Shown here piece after piece: positions 53,918 through 62,153 of a stretch of DNA of 64,000 nt. The stretch's first letter is position 1. Every line of letters begins with the position of its first letter. The notes beneath the pieces were generated by a model. That model was not told the origin of the DNA. It was given only the letters and a program-made list of their open reading frames with translations, and made no database searches. The position numbers and the translations under genes were made by a program. Source of the DNA: HGM04593 sp045636125 (lineage in GTDB: Bacteria; Bacteroidota; Bacteroidia; Bacteroidales; Bacteroidaceae); contig JAZTWX010000025.1 in assembly GCA_045636125.1 (NCBI GenBank), positions 50,104 to 114,103 on the forward strand, given 5' to 3'.

Positions 53918-54955
53918 ATGAAATTGTACAAATTACCTTCGGAGTACACTCCGCTGCTGACACTCAAGCAAACAGAGCTTGCAATCAAGCAGATAAAAGA
54001 TATTTTCCAGATGAACCTGTCGGCCGCGCTGCGCCTGCGTCGCGTAACAGCCCCGCTGTTTGTGTTGCAGGGTACAGGACTCAACGACGACCTCAACGGT
54101 TACGAGCACGCTGTGAGCTTTCCCATTCAGGATATGAACGGTGCTGTAGCCGAGGTTGTTCACTCGCTGGCAAAATGGAAACGCGTGACACTTGCCGACT
54201 ACAACATTGCGCAGGGACACGGAATTTACACCGATATGAACGCCATACGCGCCCACGAGGAGCTCGACAACCTTCACTCTCTCTACGTTGACCAGTGGGA
54301 CTGGGAGCGCGTAATAAGCAAGGAGGAGCGCACAGTGGCCTTCCTTCGCTCAATTGTTGAGGACATATACAGCGCATTGCGCCACACCGAATTCACTATA
54401 AGCGAGTATTACCCACAGATAAAGCCCTCGTTGCCCGAGAAAATCTTCTTCATACACTCCGAGGAGCTGCGCCGCCTCTACCCCACGCTCACAGCAAAAG
54501 AGCGCGAGGAGGAGATCACACGCAAACACGGTGCTGTGTTCATCATTGGCATTGGTGGAAAGCTTGGCGACGGTGAGCCCCACGACAACCGCGCCCCCGA
54601 CTACGACGACTACAGCACGCCCAACGAAGATGGCTTCTTTGGCCTCAACGGCGATATGCTCATATGGTCGAGCGTAATAGGAAAATCGGTTGAGCTCTCT
54701 TCAATGGGTATAAGAGTCGACGAAAAGGCACTTTTGCACCAGCTCGAAATTTCGGGCAAAGAGGAGCGCAAGGAGCTCTATTTCCACCGCCGTATGCTGC
54801 AGGGAACTCTCCCGCTGAGCATTGGTGGAGGTATAGGACAGTCGCGTCTGTGTATGCTCCTGCTCAAGAAGGCACACATTGGCGAGATTCAGGCAAGCAT
54901 ATGGCCCGACGAGATGCGCAAGCAGTGCGAAGAAATGAACATTCCTCTCATATAA
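53918..54955 (+). CDS. asnA: Aspartate-ammonia ligase (asparagine synthetase A)
   Basis: AsnA makes asparagine from aspartate and ammonia with ATP; it is structurally related to class II aspartyl-tRNA synthetase. The 345-aa product, from the ATG at 53918, begins KLPSEYTPLLTLKQTELAIKQIKDIFQ, then RRVTAPLFVLQGTGLNDDLNG, VHSLAKWKR, GIYTDMNAIR, LHSLYVDQWDWE, FIIGIGGKLGDGEPHDNRAPDYDDY, NGDMLIW, and the class II motif 3 region GGGIGQSRLCMLLL. Length and motif order match E. coli AsnA, with a small insertion. It is driven by two tandem copies of the 65-bp module. ung follows 15 bases later. Confidence 0.96.
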   Translation: MKLYKLPSEYTPLLTLKQTELAIKQIKDIFQMNLSAALRLRRVTAPLFVLQGTGLNDDLNGYEHAVSFPIQDMNGAVAEVVHSLAKWKRVTLADYNIAQGHGIYTDMNAIRAHEELDNLHSLYVDQWDWERVISKEERTVAFLRSIVEDIYSALRHTEFTISEYYPQIKPSLPEKIFFIHSEELRRLYPTLTAKEREEEITRKHGAVFIIGIGGKLGDGEPHDNRAPDYDDYSTPNEDGFFGLNGDMLIWSSVIGKSVELSSMGIRVDEKALLHQLEISGKEERKELYFHRRMLQGTLPLSIGGGIGQSRLCMLLLKKAHIGEIQASIWPDEMRKQCEEMNIPLI

Positions 54956-54970
54956 TATACCCCCGGGAAA

Positions 54971-55636
54971 ATGGATGTCAGAATAGAGAGTAGCTGGAAG
55001 GAGGTTCTTGGAGCCGAGTTCGAAAAGGACTATTTCGCAAAGCTCGTGACTTTTGTGAAAGAGGAATACAGCGGCCCCACACCAATATACCCTCCCGCAA
55101 GGCTCATATTCAATGCATTCGACCACTGCCCTTTTAATGATGTAAAAGTGGTTATTCTGGGTCAGGACCCCTACCACGGTGCAGGGCAGGCCAACGGCCT
55201 CTGCTTTTCGGTGAACAAGGGAGTGCCCTTTCCGCCGTCGCTGCACAATATTTTCAAAGAGGTGGAGGAAGATTGCGGCTCACCCGTTCCCCGCGACGGC
55301 GACCTCACCCGATGGAGCGATCAGGGTGTGCTGTTGCTCAACGCGACACTCACAGTGCGCGCAGCAAGCGCCGGTTCGCACCAGAAACGTGGCTGGGAGG
55401 AATTTACCGACGCCGCCATACGCGAGCTTGCAACGCGCCGCGAGAACATCGTGTTCATCCTTTGGGGAAGCTACGCACAAAAGAAGGGAGCGTTCATCGA
55501 CCGCAACAAGCACCTTGTGCTTGCATCTCCCCACCCCTCACCCCTTTCGGCCTATCAGGGTTTCTTTGGCAACCACCATTTTACACGAGCCAACGAATAC
55601 CTTGTGCAGCACGGCAAGAAGCCAATTGTATGGTAA
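54971..55636 (+). CDS. ung: Uracil-DNA glycosylase
   Basis: Ung removes uracil from DNA as the first step of base-excision repair. The 221-aa product has the family-1 motifs: GQDPYHG (residues 64-70, with catalytic Asp66), the uracil-binding LLNATLTV, VFILWGSYAQKKG, and HPSPLSAYQGFFG with the minor-groove loop His and Leu. The N-terminal SSWKEVL and PP-RLIFNAF also match. It probably shares the asnA transcript (15-base gap) and ends before a 20-bp perfect hairpin. Confidence 0.97.
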   Translation: MDVRIESSWKEVLGAEFEKDYFAKLVTFVKEEYSGPTPIYPPARLIFNAFDHCPFNDVKVVILGQDPYHGAGQANGLCFSVNKGVPFPPSLHNIFKEVEEDCGSPVPRDGDLTRWSDQGVLLLNATLTVRAASAGSHQKRGWEEFTDAAIRELATRRENIVFILWGSYAQKKGAFIDRNKHLVLASPHPSPLSAYQGFFGNHHFTRANEYLVQHGKKPIVW

Positions 55637-55651
55637 CAGCAACACAGCAAT

Positions 55652-55695
55652 ATACATTAAACGACATCAGCGAATGCTGATGTCGTTTAATGTAT
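55652..55695 (+). terminator. 20-bp perfect hairpin between ung and lptD
   Basis: Positions 55652-55671 pair without mismatch with 55676-55695 around GAAT. It lies between convergent genes and probably acts as a bidirectional terminator, although no long T run follows on either side. Confidence 0.7.
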
Positions 55696-55722
55696 TCAAA
55701 CAATAGTGTATAATTCTTTTCT

Positions 55723-58437
55723 TTAATACCAATCGACGTTGCTTCCCCTGCTACGCTTGTCCCATTTAAGCGCATCGGCAAGCATCTGCGATGTTGCGCG
55801 GAAGCTGAAGTTGAACGAAGTATAAGGGCTCAGCACCACGCCACACGACATTTCGAAACAGTGAAGGTCGCGCGAAATGTTCATTGTTGTGGTGGTAATC
55901 TTCTTGTTCTCGAAGCTGTAACCCGATGTGAAATTAATCCTCCAATTGTCGGAAATTCCAATGTTACCCGAGAAGTTCATATTCTGTGTATACTTGTAGG
56001 GGTAACGCATATTCTTCACATTGATGGGTGCCGAACGGTCCTCGGACATTATTATACCATAAGAAACAGAGAAACTCCACGGCATTTTGAACGGCATATA
56101 ACCGTCGGCGTCAACAGCTGCCGACGAGCCTTTATTCTTGGAACTCGCAGCCAACGAACGGCTGAGAACATCTTTTGTTGCAGCGCTGCCGCTTTCAACC
56201 TCTTCTTCGGCGGGAGTCTCCTCCTCAACCTCGTCGTCACCGCGGAAGAATTTGAAAAGTCGCTGGAAAGTGCTGTTGTTAAAGGTATACGATATATTCT
56301 GGCTCATACCCTGGAAACGGCCGAAGCGACCATAGGACCACTCAGTGCGGTCGCCCACAACAACCTGTCCACGGTCATTGAATTCGTAGGCGTACGTTGC
56401 AAACGTTGCATTGAGGCTGAATGTATAATTCTTTGTGAGTTTCAAGCGTAAGCGGGTAGAAAGGTTGCTCCACGGCTTTGTTTTTGCCGCAAGGTTGTAG
56501 GACATTGTTGCACCAAGTTCGTCGATGAGGCTCACCTTTTTAAGCGAGTCGCTCTTGGTGCGCCATTTCATTTCGACATTATTGCTTATACTCAACATAA
56601 TGCTACCCGTTTTTCCCTTACCGGGCACGCCGTACATACTGCCCTGATAGGGTGAATATTCAACGGTGCGCACCTCGCCGTTCTCGTCGGTGTAGGTATA
56701 AGTGTCGTAGTAGTCGTAACGGCTCGAGCCGAAATCGGGGGCATATGTAAACGACAACGATGGCTTAAAGACGTGGCGCACCATATGCACCCGGCTGTTT
56801 TTCAAGAACCCCGCAGGCTTGAAGAAACCATACATTGTGGTGTTCATAGACAGTGCCATATTGTAGTTGTAAACGCGGTGGAAACCATTGACCGTGTCGC
56901 GCACCACACTACCGGTGGCATAATCCCACTCCTGACCAATCCTTTTAAGGTACCATCTTTCGGTGTAATTTATGCTGGGAGTAACGTTAATCACATTGAA
57001 CAGCTGGAAGGTGGCGCTCACGGGGATATTATGCTTCACGCCGTTCTGCCAATCGCGCGAAAGGCTCTGGTCGAAGAGAACATCCTCTTTCGATGTAACG
57101 CTGTTGCTCATCTGTCCGCTGTACGAGATTGATATCTTTTCGTACCATTTTTCGTCGCCCGCACGCTTCTTGCGCTTAAACGGGTATTTTTTCGAAAGCG
57201 ACACATTAAGGCTGGGCAGGGTGAGCGAGATTATGGAGTCCTGCACATTCTGCGAGATATTCATTGTTCCCGACAATGTGAGACCTATCGAGGGGAAGGT
57301 TTTTGAATAGCTCACACTCGATGTACGCATTGTCTGCGAGGTGTACATAGGGTTGTAGATACTGTGGAGGTTCGAGCGCTCGTAGTTCGACGTCGCATAG
57401 TTCACACTGGCCGAGAAATTGCTGTTGGGGTGAGCTTTTGCGTCCTGCGAGTGGCTCCACTGCAAGCGGAAGTTCTTGCCCACAGCATAGTCGGGGAGGT
57501 TCTTTTCACCTGTTTTTGTAACAAGATAGCTGAACGATACGTTTCCCGAATAGCGGTACCTTTTTGCGTATGACGAAGCTGCACCCAGCCCCCACGAACC
57601 TTTTGTGAATATCTCACCTGTGAGGCGGAGATCCATCTTGTCGCTTATAGCAAAGTAATATCCACCGTCGCGCAGGTAGAAGCCACGCTCCGAATCGTCT
57701 CCATAAGTGGGCATTATTATACCCGACGAATAGCTGCTTGTAAAGGGGAAAAAGCCGAAAGGAATTGCCAAAGGCAGCGGAACATCTTCGATTACGAGGT
57801 AGGCCGGGCCAAAGACCGCGTCCTTTTTGGGGCGCACCTTTGCACGGGTGAGAGCAATGTAGAAGTGAGGGTGTTCGGCATCGCAGGTGGTGTATTTTCC
57901 CTTGCGTGCATAGAAAGCTCCGGTGGAGTCTTTTTTTGCCTTTTCACCGGTCATAAAGCCGTCGCCCTGCGCTGTGAATACATTATTGATGAAGCCTCTC
58001 TGACTCTTGAAGTTATATTTTATGCGGTCGGTCTCATATGGGGTGTCACCATCGCGGAAAACAGGGATGCCGCGTGTAACGCCTGTGGTGTCGGTTACTC
58101 CGTGGGCACGAACCTCGCTGCTGTCCATATTCATTGTAATGACAGCGGCGTTCAGCTGTACCTTTTGGTAGCGCACCTCGCAATTACCATAAAGATGGGC
58201 GTTGCCCGTGCGCGACCACACCATAGAGTCGGTACTCTCGTAGTAGACGGGGTCTTCTACCGCATCGCCACTCTTTTCTTTCTTTACAATAATGCTGTCG
58301 GGGGTTGAAGAGAGTGAGTCTTGCAGAGACACAAAGAGATTTTTAGCGGGTACAAAGGCTCCGTTGGCAGGAATTGCCACAACAGCCGCCAGCAGCACCG
58401 CAAAAACGCGCAATATGTATCTAATATTAATATTCAT
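55723..58437 (-). CDS. lptD: LPS-assembly outer-membrane barrel LptD-like
   Basis: LptD, with LptE, moves lipopolysaccharide into the outer leaflet. The 904-aa product, from the ATG at 58437, has a signal peptide (about residues 1-26, ending PANGAF). The OstA/LptA-like N-terminal domain (about 60-190) includes YESTDSMVWSRTGNAHLYGNCEVRYQ. The barrel begins around VIEDVPLPLAIPFGFFPFTSSYSSGIIMPTYG, a segment typical of LptD. A Glu-rich low-complexity loop (about residues 700-745) interrupts the barrel, and it ends RSRGSNVDWY. The upstream frame to 58515 has no start of quality. A TAATTTTG element on the minus strand (58464-58471) is the likely promoter. Its partner LptE is at 20.5 kb. Confidence 0.9.
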   Translation of the reverse strand: MNINIRYILRVFAVLLAAVVAIPANGAFVPAKNLFVSLQDSLSSTPDSIIVKKEKSGDAVEDPVYYESTDSMVWSRTGNAHLYGNCEVRYQKVQLNAAVITMNMDSSEVRAHGVTDTTGVTRGIPVFRDGDTPYETDRIKYNFKSQRGFINNVFTAQGDGFMTGEKAKKDSTGAFYARKGKYTTCDAEHPHFYIALTRAKVRPKKDAVFGPAYLVIEDVPLPLAIPFGFFPFTSSYSSGIIMPTYGDDSERGFYLRDGGYYFAISDKMDLRLTGEIFTKGSWGLGAASSYAKRYRYSGNVSFSYLVTKTGEKNLPDYAVGKNFRLQWSHSQDAKAHPNSNFSASVNYATSNYERSNLHSIYNPMYTSQTMRTSSVSYSKTFPSIGLTLSGTMNISQNVQDSIISLTLPSLNVSLSKKYPFKRKKRAGDEKWYEKISISYSGQMSNSVTSKEDVLFDQSLSRDWQNGVKHNIPVSATFQLFNVINVTPSINYTERWYLKRIGQEWDYATGSVVRDTVNGFHRVYNYNMALSMNTTMYGFFKPAGFLKNSRVHMVRHVFKPSLSFTYAPDFGSSRYDYYDTYTYTDENGEVRTVEYSPYQGSMYGVPGKGKTGSIMLSISNNVEMKWRTKSDSLKKVSLIDELGATMSYNLAAKTKPWSNLSTRLRLKLTKNYTFSLNATFATYAYEFNDRGQVVVGDRTEWSYGRFGRFQGMSQNISYTFNNSTFQRLFKFFRGDDEVEEETPAEEEVESGSAATKDVLSRSLAASSKNKGSSAAVDADGYMPFKMPWSFSVSYGIIMSEDRSAPINVKNMRYPYKYTQNMNFSGNIGISDNWRINFTSGYSFENKKITTTTMNISRDLHCFEMSCGVVLSPYTSFNFSFRATSQMLADALKWDKRSRGSNVDWY

Positions 58438-58463
58438 TAATACCTGTTCTGCAATACAAGGTA

Positions 58464-58471
58464 CAAAATTA
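58464..58471 (-). promoter_or_regulatory. Bacteroidota -7 element for lptD
   Basis: On the minus strand this reads TAATTTTG, 27 bases before the lptD ATG. Confidence 0.5.
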
Positions 58472-58548
58472 CAAAATAAAAGGGAGTATTTGCCAATTTT
58501 ACCATAAAAAAACAAAAAACAATTGCGTTTGCGCTGTTTTTCATCTTT

Positions 58549-59085
58549 TTATAGAAACATTTTTGCCCATTTGTCTATTTTTTCGACCGATTCATCGGAT
58601 ATTTTGCGCATACTCTCCCTCACCTGCTCAAGCGTGCGGGCCTGTTCAAGAAACTTTGTCTTCGAGTAGAATTTGTCGGCAAAACAGATGAGTTGCTCCT
58701 CAAGCGTAACGGGGCATAAATCCATATGCGGCAACGGCAGAGCCTGACGCTCTATCTGCTCTTTTGTGATGCCTGTTCCCGTGTGTCGTTCGCACACCGA
58801 TGCGTGACGCGGTAACCCCAAAGAGCGCAAAAGCTCCGCTCCTAAATATCCGTGACATATATAAGGCTCGCTACCGTGACAATGTATGCGCGGAGCGTCG
58901 GTGAGAAAGATACCGATGTCGTGCAGCATTGCAGCCTCCTCAATGAATTCAAGGTCGAGCCCAAGTTCCGGGTGGCGGGCTGCCATAGAGAGAGAAAGTT
59001 CTGCAACCTTTTGTGCGTGAACAACATATATGCGGCGCAGCTCCTCGTCGTGCGAATAGTATTTATCAATGATTTCTCCTACCAT
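58549..59085 (-). CDS. HD-domain phosphohydrolase-type protein
   Basis: The 178-aa product, from the ATG at 59085, is a small HD-superfamily protein. The first His lies in VHAQKVAELSLSMA, the HD pair in EEAAMLHDIGIFLTDAP, and the later acidic ligand in LICFADKFYSKTKFL. The spacing fits the metal-dependent HD hydrolases; the substrate (nucleotide, phosphate ester) cannot be told. It is short and lacks other domains. A frame extension upstream to 59115 has no ATG. It is adjacent to lptD by 111 bases but may be transcribed on its own. Confidence 0.85.
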   Translation of the reverse strand: MVGEIIDKYYSHDEELRRIYVVHAQKVAELSLSMAARHPELGLDLEFIEEAAMLHDIGIFLTDAPRIHCHGSEPYICHGYLGAELLRSLGLPRHASVCERHTGTGITKEQIERQALPLPHMDLCPVTLEEQLICFADKFYSKTKFLEQARTLEQVRESMRKISDESVEKIDKWAKMFL

Positions 59086-59243
59086 AATGCAACTTTTTAA
59101 CGTGTGCAAAAGCACGTACGCTGCAAAATAAATAAATATTTACTACAAAAAGCACCTCGAATATATAAAAAATAATAAAATACATATAATTTGATTTTAT
59201 TTCACTTGTTTTTCATATATTTGGACCGGATATTGAATATAGA

Positions 59244-59308
59244 CTGCACTCGCTGCAAAAAAACCGAAATTCATTTCGTGTTTTCTCGCTCGTTTGTTAA
59301 TATATTCG
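59244..59308 (+). repeat. 65-bp promoter module, copy 4 (VTC operon)
   Basis: This copy runs from CTGCACTCGC to the weak -7 TATATTCG, exactly 65 bases, with a central GAAATTCATTTC inverted repeat. It matches copy 3 over most of its length and ends 20 bases before the GTG start of the polyphosphate polymerase gene. Confidence 0.78.
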
Positions 59309-59327
59309 CATTACTCACACAAACGCC

Positions 59328-60104
59328 GTGATAAACGAAATTGCAAAAAGAGCCGCACAGCTGCCGCCGATTACACTCGAAGAGATGTCGTGCATAAAGC
59401 TGATGAATCGAACGGATACAAAATTTGTAGCAACGCTCGAGCAGTTGAACGCATTCCTGCTCGAGGTGCAAGGAAAGTATTATATTCAGGAAAAGGACAA
59501 CGAGAGGCTGGCAGGCTATCACACAACTTATTTCGACACCAACGATTACAAAATGTACCGTATGCACCACTGTGGGCGCAAGGTGAGGGAGAAGATTCGT
59601 GTGCGCACATACCTCGACACCAACGACACTTTCCTCGAGGTAAAGAACAAGAACAACCACGGGCGCACAAAGAAAAAACGCATTCTGGTGGGCGACCACA
59701 ACAATCTTCAGCCCGACAGGGAGAAGATCACCCCCTTCCTTGCACAACACGCCTGGTACACAATCGAGGAGGTTTCCCCTGTTATAGAAAACTGGTTCAG
59801 CCGCATCACGCTTGTGAATTTCGGCAAGACCGAGCGACTTACCATCGACTTCAACCTCCGTTTTCACCACCTCAAAAGCGATAGACGCGACCGCCTCGAC
59901 CACGTTGCCATAATTGAGCTTAAGCGCGACGGCAATGTACCCTCCCCCGCTCTCGAAATCATACGCAAGCTGAGGATAAAGAAATCGGGATTCAGCAAAT
60001 ACTGCATAGGCAGTGCGCTCACCCACAGCGGGTTAAAGAGAAACAATTTCAAGGCGCGCCTCACAATGATTCACAAAATGGAAAACAAACATAAACACAA
60101 ATAA
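59328..60104 (+). CDS. VTC-domain polyphosphate polymerase-type protein
   Basis: The 258-aa cytoplasmic protein belongs to the VTC family, the catalytic tunnel domain of the yeast vacuolar polyphosphate polymerase, of the triphosphate tunnel metalloenzyme superfamily. Seen: LMNRTDTKFVATLEQL (first strand, with Arg and Lys of the tunnel), HTTYFDTNDYKMYRMHHCGRKVREKIRVRTY (basic phosphate-binding pair), TFLEVKNKNNHGRTKKKRI, FGKTERLTIDFNL, and AIIELKRDG (metal-binding Glu). These match the VTC pattern of alternating basic and acidic strand residues. The start is GTG at 59328, since no ATG precedes the family's first strand. DUF4956 follows 3 bases later. Confidence 0.9.
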   Translation: MINEIAKRAAQLPPITLEEMSCIKLMNRTDTKFVATLEQLNAFLLEVQGKYYIQEKDNERLAGYHTTYFDTNDYKMYRMHHCGRKVREKIRVRTYLDTNDTFLEVKNKNNHGRTKKKRILVGDHNNLQPDREKITPFLAQHAWYTIEEVSPVIENWFSRITLVNFGKTERLTIDFNLRFHHLKSDRRDRLDHVAIIELKRDGNVPSPALEIIRKLRIKKSGFSKYCIGSALTHSGLKRNNFKARLTMIHKMENKHKHK

Positions 60105-60107
60105 AAA

Positions 60108-60872
60108 ATGGGAAATCTGCTAATGACAATTTTTGCAGCGGGCACACAAGCGTTGAGCACTATAGCTGCATTGGGAGAAGATTTTATCACCGGCGGCGCG
60201 GCTGCCGAAACAAGCAATGCTATTTGGAACCTTGCAGGGATGGGGAACCTCCTCATTGGATTTCTTATCAACCTGTTCTTTGTGGGCATTGTGGTACGAG
60301 TATTCTACTACCCTAAATGCAAGAGAGGCGAGTATTTTTTCACATTCATCCTCATTGCAATAAGCATTTTCCTGCTCATCTATCTGCTGGGCGGTGTAAA
60401 GCTTAAAACCGGCTTTGCACTGGGATTGTTTGCTATATTCAGCATCATACGCTACCGCACCGAGCAGGTATCCATCCGCGAGATGACCTACCTGTTCATT
60501 ATCATTGCAATGAGCGCCATCAACGGCCTTGTCATTGAGGAGCTTTCTTATTCCGAAATGGTGCTTGCAAACCTCCTGTTCATTGCATCCATATGGGTGT
60601 GCGAGAGCACTCTTCTCATAAGCCACCTGTCGTACAAAATCATAAACTACGACAATGTAGACCTCATTACCCCCGACAAGGAGCAGGAGCTCATTGCCGA
60701 CCTCAAGAAACGCACCGGGCTCGACATTGTGAAAACCGAAGTTGGCGGCATTGACTTTTTGAAGGATTCGGCAATCATAAAAATCTACTACCGCTCCAAT
60801 GGTAAAAAAGCATCAAATTCAGTAAACACAATTTTCAAAACTCCAAAAGATGATTTCAAAATTAAACAATAA
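60108..60872 (+). CDS. DUF4956 membrane protein
   Basis: The 254-aa protein has an extended N-terminal segment, then about four to five membrane helices (roughly residues 45-185). The family core is seen in IIRYRTEQVSIREMTYLFIIIAMSAINGL. A cytoplasmic C-terminal domain (about 190-254) is mixed alpha/beta, with ADLKKRTGLDIVKTEVGGIDFLKDSA. DUF4956 is, from memory, repeatedly found beside VTC polymerases, often with CotH kinases, and is thought to be a membrane partner; no activity is established. It overlaps the next gene by 23 bases, so translation is coupled. Confidence 0.85.
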   Translation: MGNLLMTIFAAGTQALSTIAALGEDFITGGAAAETSNAIWNLAGMGNLLIGFLINLFFVGIVVRVFYYPKCKRGEYFFTFILIAISIFLLIYLLGGVKLKTGFALGLFAIFSIIRYRTEQVSIREMTYLFIIIAMSAINGLVIEELSYSEMVLANLLFIASIWVCESTLLISHLSYKIINYDNVDLITPDKEQELIADLKKRTGLDIVKTEVGGIDFLKDSAIIKIYYRSNGKKASNSVNTIFKTPKDDFKIKQ

Positions 60873-61680
60873 CAGACTGGCCGGCTGCATTCTTGCTGCA
60901 GCAATGGCATTTTGCAGCATCGCACCTGCACAAGCGGGTGGCGACGAGGACAACAAGGGCCTGTGGACCACTTTCGAGGCATCGAAAAAGGTTACCAAAA
61001 AGTTCAAAGTGGGCGGTGAGGCCGAATTCCGCACAGCCGACTATGCAAAAGAGGTTGAACGTTTCTCTGTGGGCGTTAACGGACAGTACAAGATAAACGA
61101 CTATCTCAAAGCCAATGCCGGATACATTTTCATCCTCGGCTACAACCCCGAAAGTTCGAAAGACCATTTCGACGATAACGGCGACTACGATGGCTACAAC
61201 CTCGACCACTCATATTGGGAGAAACGCAACCGTTTCTACGTTGCATTGAGCGGAAGCTACAAGATAGGCCGTGTTGAATTTTCGGTGCGCGAGCGTTTGC
61301 AGTATACCCGCACAAACTCGGCTATTGTTGACGAGGAGAAACACCGCTTGATGTATGACATCGACGGCAACGAAAGTTGGAAATTGAAAGGTATAGAGCC
61401 CGAACTTAAAGAGACCGACCACAACACCGTGTTGCGTTCTCGCCTTTCGGTAAAATGGAATATTCCCAAGTGCAAGGTAAACCCATTTGCTTCGGCCGAG
61501 CTCTACAGCCGCGTGAACCACGGATGGAAGAATTTCGACAAGATGCGCTCACGCATAGGCGCAACCTACAAAATAAACAAAGACAATGCATTGGAATTCT
61601 ATTACCTGTTCGAAAAAGCAGGCAAGAAGGGCAAGCCAAACACACACGCAATTGGTATAGGATACTCAATTGACCTATAA
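60850..61680 (+). CDS. DUF2490 outer-membrane beta-barrel protein
   Basis: The 276-aa product has a signal peptide (about residues 1-29, ending QAGG) and the DUF2490 pattern: LWTTFEASKKVTKKFKVGGEAEFRTAD, a series of amphipathic strands with KxNAGYIFILGYN, VRERLQYTR, and a final barrel strand YSIDL. Aromatic girdles and Gly turns support an outer-membrane barrel of about 10-12 strands. The family has no firm function. It replaces, in this operon, the CotH-type kinase I recall in other VTC clusters. It overlaps DUF4956 by 23 bases. Confidence 0.85.
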   Translation: MISKLNNNRLAGCILAAAMAFCSIAPAQAGGDEDNKGLWTTFEASKKVTKKFKVGGEAEFRTADYAKEVERFSVGVNGQYKINDYLKANAGYIFILGYNPESSKDHFDDNGDYDGYNLDHSYWEKRNRFYVALSGSYKIGRVEFSVRERLQYTRTNSAIVDEEKHRLMYDIDGNESWKLKGIEPELKETDHNTVLRSRLSVKWNIPKCKVNPFASAELYSRVNHGWKNFDKMRSRIGATYKINKDNALEFYYLFEKAGKKGKPNTHAIGIGYSIDL

Positions 61681-61697
61681 GAAAAAACATTTACACT

Positions 61698-62153
61698 ATG
61701 AGAAAACTTTTACTGTCAATAACCGCCACGCTGCTGTGGTTACCACTGTTTTCGCAGCAGATGATCATTGAAAAAAGCGGCGGCAACCAATCGGTAGCAA
61801 TGGAAGATTTGCGCCGCATCACCTTCAACGGCAATAATGTAAACGTTACACAAAACAACGGCACAACAACCACTGCCACTATGGGGGAGATAAGCAGCAT
61901 ATATTTCAGCAACTCCACAAGCATCGGTAACATTGCCGACGATTGCAAAGAGTTTATCACCACTGTCGGCAACAATGCAATTGCAGTTGGTTGCCCTGCC
62001 GGCACAATAATAAACATCTACAGCATCAACGGCACAAGAATAGTTTCCACAAGACAAGAGGCCGAGGGTGGCTGCATAGGCATTGAGCAATTGCCGCGCA
62101 GCATATACCTCATTGAGGCCGCAGGACGAACCGCTAAATTCATTAAACGATGA
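61698..62153 (+). CDS. Small secreted protein with T9SS-type C-terminal tail
   Basis: The 151-aa product has a signal peptide (MRKLLLSITATLLWLPLFSQ). A module of about 50 residues (MIIEKSGGNQSVAMEDLRRITFNGNNVNVTQNNGTTTT) follows, then a linker and a C-terminal sorting-type tail (IINIYSINGTRIV...LIEAAGRTAKFIKR) with the strand pattern of T9SS type A domains. The first module is similar to residues 20-70 of the next protein, so they share a surface module. It overlaps that gene by 4 bases (ATGA). The function is unknown; its place in the operon suggests it is a matrix or surface component. Confidence 0.7.
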   Translation: MRKLLLSITATLLWLPLFSQQMIIEKSGGNQSVAMEDLRRITFNGNNVNVTQNNGTTTTATMGEISSIYFSNSTSIGNIADDCKEFITTVGNNAIAVGCPAGTIINIYSINGTRIVSTRQEAEGGCIGIEQLPRSIYLIEAAGRTAKFIKR

